Assembly: GCA_964200185.2 (NCBI GenBank)
Contig: CAXNAD020000322.1
Coordinates: forward strand, 1 to 21,799
Length of the DNA: 21,799 bases
From: Choristocarpus tenellus KU-1152
Taxonomy: Eukaryota; Phaeophyceae
Reading direction: 5' to 3'
Each line of letters opens with the position of its first letter. The stretch's first letter is position 1. The translations under genes were made by a program, and so were the position numbers. Positions 9,221 to 18,700 of this stretch are shown piece after piece. Under the pieces are notes generated by a model, which was not told where the DNA came from, did no database searches, and was given only the letters and a program-made list of their open reading frames with translations.

Positions 9221-9640
9221 GGATTTGGACGTTTCAGTTTTTGTCGAAGTACGGGTAGAGTTACAGGTACACTGACTTGTGCATCAGTGTACCTTTCCTT
9301 GGTGTCTGACTACCATGTTCATGCACTTTCCATTCCATTAGTTACGCATTTAGACAGTGGTATCAGATACATTTCTACCAGTCAAAGTCATCAGCGTATC
9401 ATATATCATGCTCACATTGAGGATTAGACCTGTGTTATTATTACTTTAAGACAAGATGTCTGCTACAAGGTTTAGACAACTAAAATATATTACATTGAAC
9501 AACTCTTCTCCATCTTCTCAGATAACCTTTCCAAACAATTCGCCAGGACCTACGATGGATACCCTATCCTTCTCAAAGTCGCTATTCCTTGAACACTATA
9601 ACGTACCTCCCCCCTTCTTCTCAATACTCTACACACCATC
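9221..9640. other. Intergenic stretch between convergent genes
   Basis: Lies downstream of the plus-strand gene stop and downstream of the lowest proposed minus-strand exon. It holds the hairpin at 9265-9294. Small open frames here have no supporting motif. Confidence 0.4.
9265..9294 (+). other. Perfect 11-bp hairpin downstream of the NGQHR stop codon
   Basis: AGGTACACTGA, loop CTTGTGCA, TCAGTGTACCT. It begins 44 bases after the TAG, so it would lie in the 3' untranslated region. Confidence 0.8.
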
Positions 9641-9773
9641 TCATGCTTGTCCAAATATTGACAAACTAGAACCGATGTTGTCATCCTTCGAATCTTGGAG
9701 GATCATATACCCAAGTCCACGCATGATGCTCCTAAGCAAGGCATCAACCCAGGACCTCTCTGGGAGTGCACCT
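9641..9773 (-). CDS. Possible last exon: second half of KNH-like domain 3
   Basis: ALPERSWVDALLRSIMRGLG then YMILQDSKDDNIGSSLSIF resembles the W ... G-Y-x-I ... S-x-x-F ending of a Kre9/KNH-like domain, with a stop about three codons later. The acceptor phase does not match E14, so an intermediate exon in 9.8-11.3 kb would be needed. No anchor sequence follows. Confidence 0.35.
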
Positions 9774-12700
9774 TGAACTACTTTCAGAGAAACGTACGAC
9801 AATATATTTTGACCAATAACCACTCGTATACACCTCCAGATATCTCTCACATTACATGAGAGATATAATGCATTAACCCGAAAACAAAACCCGACCTTTT
9901 CCCCTTCCTTTGCACCAACAATTCCAACACTAACACCCTCAGCGACAACCACGTCGTATTACATACTAAGTCTAACACATGCACGTAAATAGACGAAGTA
10001 TTACATTTCAAACTGTACATGATATAGAGTAAAAGTATCTCAGAGGGTATGAGTTTTACCGAGTTTTGTTCCTTTGGTGCTTGACTCCTCATGTGTTTTT
10101 TTTATGACATTTTCCTATTCAAAAATGTTCAGGAGTAGGTGAAGTGTATATTTTAGGGAAAGGTGTGTCTGGAACAATGATGTCGACACTTCCTAACAAG
10201 CACGGTAGGTAAAATTACATCAAAATCACAACATCGGACAATTGATACTTCCTAACGAACACATTAGATAAAATTACATCAAAATTAGTCCATTGGATGA
10301 TTGACCCCCAAATGGACAGCGCTCTACCCTCTAAGATACTTTGACTCTATATGTCATGGTTCCTCTTGCACACTCCGGGAGAACAGGCCCCAACTGACAG
10401 TCCTCTTTGTGTATACACCGCACATGACTCAGGCAAGCAAATAAACGAAAAAACAACCTCCCAACAACTCATTATTTTTTTCATTTCCTCATCCCACAGT
10501 GGCAAAACACACCCTAACTGATAGCCTTCTTTATATGTCAAACAAATCCCACTCATGCAACCAAACAGACCAATATCCAGCCCTGGAACAACCTAACCAC
10601 ATCTCTTGTTCTTTTATCGTAACTGCACGACCACATACATAAATCAATAGTCCAGTTTGAACAGACACGAAATCCGACACATGCAAACGTCGAAACTCCT
10701 AACCAAATCCAACTAAAATGGTAGCATATAGTCCCATAACTCTTGCGTACGCATGGACAGAAAGGAACCTAACCAACAGTCTTCTTCTTTTTGCTGACAT
10801 TTCAAATCCAACACGTGTGACCAAATCACACCAAAAAGTGAAAATCGTAAATAGGTAAAAAACGGACGCCGGCAACCCCCCCCCCTCAGATACTTTGACC
10901 CAGTTCGTCATTCAGAGTTGTCACGCATGGAAGATCCACTTTGTTCTCATGTGTTGACTGAGCCAAAGTATCTTAGAGGGTAGGGTCGCGTCCATTTGGG
11001 GGCCAAAATCCAATGTTGCGATTTTGATGTAATTTTGGCTGTCGTGTTTGTTAGAAGTGTCGGTATCCTTGTTCCAAACACACCTTTTCATGACATACAC
11101 ATTTTACTTACTCCGAAACATTTTTGAGTAAGAAAATGTCATTAATAAACCCATGGGAAGCCAAGCCCCAAGTGCACAAACAGGGCCAAACTTGTACCCT
11201 CCAAGATACTTTCACTCAGCTGTACCTCAATGAAGAAGACATCACACATCAGTTCATTTCTCTAGCCCCCCCAGTGTTTACTTCCCTCCCAATTCTTCTC
11301 CTTGACTCTACACCGACTGACTCTTTCACACCTTCACTCTCGGGATATTTGGACTGGTCCATGTGACAAGAAATGATTGGCCCACATCCACGTACTCATC
11401 CAGAACTGGTGTCACAAATGATAGAGGGGGTTTGGTGTCACTGGAGGGAGACGCCACCCGAAACAGTTCTGAAGCAGTGGATTTCTGCGCAGATATTTTT
11501 GGATGAAAGTTTAGTTTACAATCATGATCGTACTTCAAACTGGGAGTGTAGGAAACAAGTATGGGTAGCAAGGTGCAAAGCGGTTTCGGGGGAGAGAGAA
11601 GACAGAATTGCTGTTGCCTTCTCACACTTCACCGAATCTCTTTCATGTATAAATTATTTTCCTTACGTACACTTCACAAATGCTCTGGAGTGTACATACA
11701 TTACATCTACAAAAGCAGAGCACACAATAATTTCATTTTGATACCATCATTCATTCCCATATCAGCAAAAGGTCCAAAACCCGTTGCTAAGCTCTAAGTT
11801 TCTCTTTTACAAAGGCTCATACACTTTTGTGTAGGGCTTAAACTGCTCAACTCCTCTGTGCACTTGCATTGCATATGTATCCCTGCTACACCTACAAGAG
11901 CATATGTTACTTCACATGTATTCCATGCACATTGTTAATCTTACTGTTTTGCACAACAGAGTTCTATCACAGGTCAACTAAAACTCCCCTCAAGTTTGTA
12001 AAAGCTAACCCTAACCCTAACCCTAACCCTAACCCTAACCCTAAACAGTAAGAATGAACACTGCCAGTAATCATTGATCTGGTCTCAATGCCAAAATTAA
12101 TTTGTTTTTTTGTTCCACTATTTATATATCTACTACCTAACCTCCTAGGAGGAAAAAGGACTTGTATACAAGAAAATAGCAAAATGACAACATATTTCAT
12201 CACCCATGTTCTCTGCATAACATCTCATCCCTGTATCTGAAACAACCATACTGTGTGAATTGCCCATAGTCAACACATCTGAGGGGACATGCTCCAACGA
12301 ACTACTCACTGTAACTTTGAGTACATAGAAATTGTATTTGACCTACTCCATACCAGTAGGAATTCATAGGAGTAACAGACTCAATTTGGGAGCGTCAGGG
12401 AAAGGGGTGGTCGCAATGCTCAACCTCGAATCTCCTGCTTCCCCATACGGGGCTGATTTCCAGGTAGTAAACACCTTCCTCAACGTCCAAGGGCATGGCC
12501 CATACTGTATGGCCAGTGTTCTTCACCATACCGAGGATTTTCACAACTTTCCCCTGTGGCAGGGCGTGCAGATTGATGTGGTGGTGATGCAATGCGTTGA
12601 TAACAATCAAGAACAAGTGGCAGCTAGTCAGGCAATGCAAGATTGATAAATATGTGCTTGAGCTTGCGAAAGAGTAGGACTGCGTGAGAGACTGGTGACA

Positions 12701-15700
12701 GCTATACACCATGTGCTCACTCTTCCCTTTATACTTTTCAGGTCATCAAGGAAGTGATCATTATACATATATGTTGTCCTGGAATTTCGAAACCGAAACG
12801 TTTTCAACAAAGATGCAAGGGTAGAATGGGGAATTTAGGTGCCAATCTGAATGAAAGTATGTTAGGGTTAGGGTACGAATTTTGCCCTGTTTGTCCGTTC
12901 GGGGCTTGGCTTCCCACAGTTTTTTTTGTGATATTTTCCTACTCCAAAATGTTTCAGAGTAGGTAAAATGTGTATGTTATGAAAAGGTGTGTACAGAACA
13001 AGGATATTGACACTTCCTAACAAGCAGGATAGCCCAAATTACGTCAAAATTGCAACATTGGATTTTGTCCCCTAAAATGGACGCGGCTCTACCCTCTAAG
13101 GTACCTTGGCTAATTCTGCTTGTGTTGAGTGGACGTGTTGAGTGGACATGTGGAATGGGCATGTTGAGTGGGCATATTGGGTGGGAGATATTCTTTGGTA
13201 GGTTAGCTGAGAGTAGGACAAAGAATTACCATGCCTTCTAATAGCTACAGTATTGAATACAGTACTCAGCACACCTCCCTGTATCCAAGTACTTATCAAA
13301 AGTAAAGGAGTGCCTGCTGGATCTATATGATGCTTGAGCCATTTTCAGACTACTCCATTTCTCATCGTTCCATCTTCTCATAATCTCTAAGGATTCACAT
13401 CATTACATGCCCTTTTTTTCCCCTTCATTTCTTATCCACTTAGTCTACAACTTAAGATTTCTTCCTTTGAGGTGGCATGATGGATGCTCTGGTCCTTGAT
13501 ATCTCTCACCGTGTCCACATGATTTAGGGTTAGCCAGACATTCCTAATCTTTCCGGTCCAGGTCCAAGTTGCCTGTAGCAGTCCTCCAGCAACTGGAATA
13601 GAGTCTCGGTTTGGTTGCACAAAGTCAAATGAAACCATTTCCTGGGTGAGGCAGGCATTTGTCATGCAAGAATGGCCATGTGAACAAGATAGGCGAAGGT
13701 TAAGGTTGGAGTCTGATCTACCAGGAGGATGCTAAGAAAACTGAGAACTCCAGAGGCACTACGGAGGGGATGGAACATAGAAGGGAGCAACATATTTTGT
13801 AGCGTTTTTTCGCATTTGACCTTGCTTCAGTCACTGCCAACTTTACTCTGCCAACTAAGCCAACCACCATGCAGGTGGTATCAGGCCATATCAATGTGAT
13901 CATTAATTTGTTAAGGGTAAAATTTTCATCAATCAAAATGAAGACATACTGATACAAGGTTTTCTTTTGTGAAATATTTTTTTACTTGAATTTTTCTCCT
14001 ATGTTTTATCAATAGGATATGTAAAAGCTAGAAAGAGGAATAGATACCCAGAATCCCCGCTGTCTGAAGGTTCTTGCATAAATATACACACAATATAGAT
14101 ATTAACGTTAGCATCTATGTATCACCTCCCTTTGAGTCCTACCTCTCCTCAAGAAACCTCTAGTTCGACAAGATATATTTCACTTCTAGTCATGATACTG
14201 CACTCAGAAGCTCTTGTTATTGCCCTCAACATAGATGCCTAGCTGTCCTTGACAACTTGGAGGTATTAAGCTCAAGCAAATTTGAATTCCATATTTGAAT
14301 TTATCTTGATTATAAATGCTTGACTCGAAGTTTTAATGGTTGTTTATGCACCCGAATGAAGAACACATTGCTCCAGCCTATGGCGACACTGGTGGAGGAG
14401 CTGTTATCCTCTCCTGCCCTGCGTAGCTCAAGTGTGGTGTCCATTCCATCTCTGAATAGATTCACCACCTCCCAGGAGTGTTGGCAGATTCTCGCTGATG
14501 TAACCTTCCAAATGGCACAGCACCAAATTCATGGGAGGAATGTGTGTGTGCAATGCACACAATGCTGCATTACATAAACCTTGCACTTACTGTGATTACT
14601 TTGGTTGACGAGAAATTATGCACAATACAATAACAAAGGGTCTACATCTTCAAGAGGACCTTGGTAATAGTATTTGTCACCGTACTCATTGTTAGGGAGA
14701 ATCATATTTTCCGAATCACGTTTGACCCTTATCCAGATGTGATACACAGGTGGGGGGTGCTCTTCAGCTTCACAAGGTTGTAGTCCATAGGGTGACCACA
14801 CACTAAGCAATGAAATCGAAGAGACTTATTCACGCCCCCTTCTTGACAAAAAAGAGTTAGGATGGTATTCAAGCTTGCAGGTCTTAGCTGGACAAACTAG
14901 TTCAATACCCTTCATATGCAGCAATTGTGTGGCCAACTGGACTTGACAGAGCACTCATATGTTTCGCTGAGAAATATAATCAAGTGCCACGTAGATTATG
15001 TGGAGACCCTCCATACCCTACAACAACCCCCTTCTCCCCTTTGCTGACTTGCTCACCGTACAGGCTGTGTCAACCCCTTTGGCCAGTAAGTTCTCTCCCC
15101 CTCCAAGCCCTTTCACCCACAGGTCGACAGACCCGTCTACTGGTTTGTTCTCTGACGAACCTGCTCTGGGAAGCGCCTGCCACATGACTGTAACAACTCT
15201 CCCAACGGTTAGGACCTCGTTCTGCATAGGCTGTTTGATCTAGACTCCATATGCAGTACAGGTGCCGAAGGGGTCAACGGAGTGGATGATAGATACAAGT
15301 TGAGTTACAGAGATGAGAGGAGGTGGAAAAAGAGGTTGAACGACCAGAGAAAAAGCTTCTGCTTACAGCCCAGCTTGGGGATTAGAGGAAGGAACACAAG
15401 TAAGAGTGTGGAATGACAAGAGAAGTAACAGCACGAGAAAGCAATCAGTTTGAGAGTGTTTGGCGAGTGGCATGGACTAGAGGTGAGAACCATAAAATGT
15501 GGGAGGTTGTATGACCATTTTGTAATGAAATACCCCAAGCAAAATACACAATATGAATAAGAAGTTAGGAACTGTTCGGCGTTTGACAAATGACAACAAA
15601 ATTGCATATGTCAGGTGGTGATAGCTGTGGGTGTAGTAGCTGCTTTGGATGCTCTCACCACAAAGATCGGACTCTCTTCAACCTCTCCTTCATCTGCAGC

Positions 15701-18700
15701 TCCCTCCAACTCTCTGCCTGAGACCTTTGTGTTGGTGTAATCTGTGTTCTGGTTGGTCAGGGTATCTATCACCTGCTTTGGATTGAAGATCCTCTCCAAT
15801 TCCCTTTGTTGGGTGTTTCTTGAGATGAAATTCAGGTGCCTTCTCCCGTCACCCACATGTCCTTCAGATGTGGTATTCTGCATATTGAGTTTGCCAGGAG
15901 GATTGAAGAGGGAAGGAGTGGATGGACAGAACCGATGCAACAGATATGCACCTACAAGTGTGTACCTGTACACATGTTAAGTATGTGTCACTCATCTTCT
16001 AATTCGCTGAGAGCTGCAGAAGTAAATCAAATGCCAAGACTGTCATAAAGTCAGACAGTGCCCACACAGGGAGAGAAAAAAGTACTGTGTGTGATCCTTC
16101 TGGATATTTTTCAATTGGTAGCACTTTTTTTCTCTATCACAGTAGTTGCAAGAGAGTATGATCTTGGGGGAAGGGAATGTTCTGTAGGAGTATAAGATTC
16201 TTCTCTGTACAACATGATACATCCAATGTGAACATTGCAATGAGACCTTACGTGGGATTGACTTGCGCCATACTCCTCTCACCGTTGAGATAGACAGACC
16301 ATCTGTACCCGAATTCCCCCCATCTCTCTCAGACGCATCTGCGCCGTCCCAGGCCTTTAGCTTGGTAGAATAGACACTATTTGCCCAACCACCACCACAC
16401 AGCATGTCTATGTCCCCAATGCACGGGCAATCACACTTGACAAACCACCAAGCAAAGGTGTGGTAGAAAGCAGGATACAGCATTTCAGGGGTTGTGACGG
16501 ATCACTCTGTTTATTGTTGGGTTGATGCTAAACATATGAGATGCTTCATTGAAAGGGGAGACAAAGGACATTGTATGTCCTTGTTGAGTTCTACTTGTAT
16601 TATCACATCTATAGTTCATGTTTAACGTATATTAGATGCATAATATGGAAGGCGGTGCTAGTATTACCCACCATGGAATCAAAATGTTTGTATGTCACAA
16701 TCTGCATCAAATGTCTTCATACCTGATCACTCGTCCCCTGTGTTCCATAGTGATTCCCGCATGAACATTCTTCTGACCAGCTGACAGCAAAGTATTTGAA
16801 GCCAAGGTCAAGGCACATATTTCCACACATAACTGGGTTCATGTTGTTGGTGCTGGTTGTGCTGCCGTTCAGGTCCTTTACACATGTTGTTGCGATGTGA
16901 CATGGGGGTGATGACAGGATGGCTTGATGTTCTGTGTTGAGTTCCAGCACTGGTTTGGTTGACTATCACTACGGATCAACCTTTCGGAACTTTACGTCGT
17001 CCTCTAGGGATAAGATACAGTGAGCGTAAGGGAGAAGACTAGGGTTAGGGTTTGTTTGTGGTCATATGATGTAGGACATCGATCCTCAGCTTCCTGCAAC
17101 AATTGAAGTTGCCCATAGCTTTTTGTTGAAACCTCTGGGAATTTCAATATGAAAAAATACAACTTAGTACCTTCAGAAAAAAAAATCATTCAAGGTGCAC
17201 CACTTCATGATAGCAATCCACAATGTCTGCTAGTGTAACCTTCAGATATTCCTGAATATCCACCCCTCTCTGTCTTGGCCAACCATATTATTGTTTTATG
17301 TTTGAAATTTTTCCCCAGTGCTAGCACAAACCACGTACATCATTCTGTATTCCTGGGGGTGGTAGGGCTATTGCCAGACAAGTGCCCTTCAAGTATACAA
17401 AAGGAAATTCCTCCCCATTTTCACCAATTCTGATGCCTCTGACCTATACATACCCTGTGACTTCCATCGACATAGCACCCCAGGTACTGGAAAGGTCCTT
17501 TGGATACCCCCCTTGGAACTGTCATGATTCTTTCAATTATTCCATCTAACATATCTCTGATGCCGTAGATGGTGTTGGCCCACGCACCCCCACAAACCTT
17601 GGAGCTGGGACAGATAGGTATGAGGTCTGTCTTCTATAGGCTTGTTGCGTTTGTGATTGAACTCAGATGAAGATGGGACTGAGAGTGAGATGCTGCTAGT
17701 ACTTGGGACATTCCATTGTTGATGCTTACGTTGAGTATAAATATGCAAGATATACCTCTAGAGGGAGATAAAATTCCCTATCATTGTTGTTGGCTAGTTA
17801 CAAGCAGAGGGAGTAGATGAGGGCCCCTACTGGAAAGTTTGCTTAGATGCCAAATAAGTATAGTAGTCTGAGGATAAACAAAACTAGAAATAGAGGAGGG
17901 AAACTGTTGAAGGTGAAGAGCGATTTATGAGTATTCAAGTAATACAGGAAATGCAGTGGGTATTAAGAGAGAGATTTCTGGACATGTTATGAAGAACACA
18001 ATTCAGAGAGGTTAAACTCTTCAAAAAAATCCCATTAAGAAATATGTCTTCTCATCCTGAGCCTAAGTTCAACCTATAATTTATCTTGGGCAAACGATAT
18101 AGTAATATATCTACCACTAGTCTCAGGTTCAAACTCTTTCAATAGGACTCGTCTCTCTCTCACACACACTGCTCATTAGTACAGTGATACAAACAATGTG
18201 TGAAACTTTCCTTACCTAGAGTGAAAGTATCTTAGAGGGTACGAGTTTTCCCCCTTGTCTATTTGGGGCTTGGCTTCCCATGGGTTTTTTTAATGACATT
18301 TTCCTACTCCAAAATGTTTCGAATTAGGCAAAATGTACACATTATGAAAAGGTGTGTCCAGAACGTGGATATTGATACTTACCAACAAACACAGTGGTCA
18401 AAATTATATCAAAATCTCAACATTGGATTTTGGCCCCCAAATGGACGCGACTCTACCCTCTAAGATACTTTGGCTCCCTACTAGTTCTTGTCTCCCTGTA
18501 TTCCTCTCTTACTCTATTGCATCTGTCCCTAGCTGTTCCCCCTCACCCTCCTAACCCTCTACGGCTGCACCCTCCCATGAACACCACAGAGAATATCCCA
18601 CATCTCATATTTCCATAGAATCACTCTCTCTCCCGCTTCCTGTATTCTATTATGTATTCTTATTGTCTTATCCCTTTCCCTACATTGTGTTTCTGCCATA

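Noticed and set aside
9456-9776. Plus-strand frame of 106 codons
   Set aside because: No motif, Ser/Pro-rich composition, and it lies opposite the possible last KNH-like exon on the minus strand.
10960-11217. Target duplication for F1-c
   Set aside because: Flanks GACT and AGCT are not identical, so I do not count it as support for the 4-bp duplication.
11373-11741. Plus-strand frame of 122 codons
   Set aside because: Antisense to E14, whose minus-strand reading completes two KNH-like domains in phase.
12332-12646. Plus-strand frame of 104 codons as a separate gene
   Set aside because: It is antisense to E13, which has a clear KNH-like signature, good splice sites and matching phases on the minus strand.
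15611-15658. TGA at the end of the 15.6-15.97 kb frame as the C-terminus of the WSC gene
   Set aside because: A GTGAGA donor before it joins in phase to E10 and supplies the missing first strand of a KNH-like domain. It remains a fallback model.
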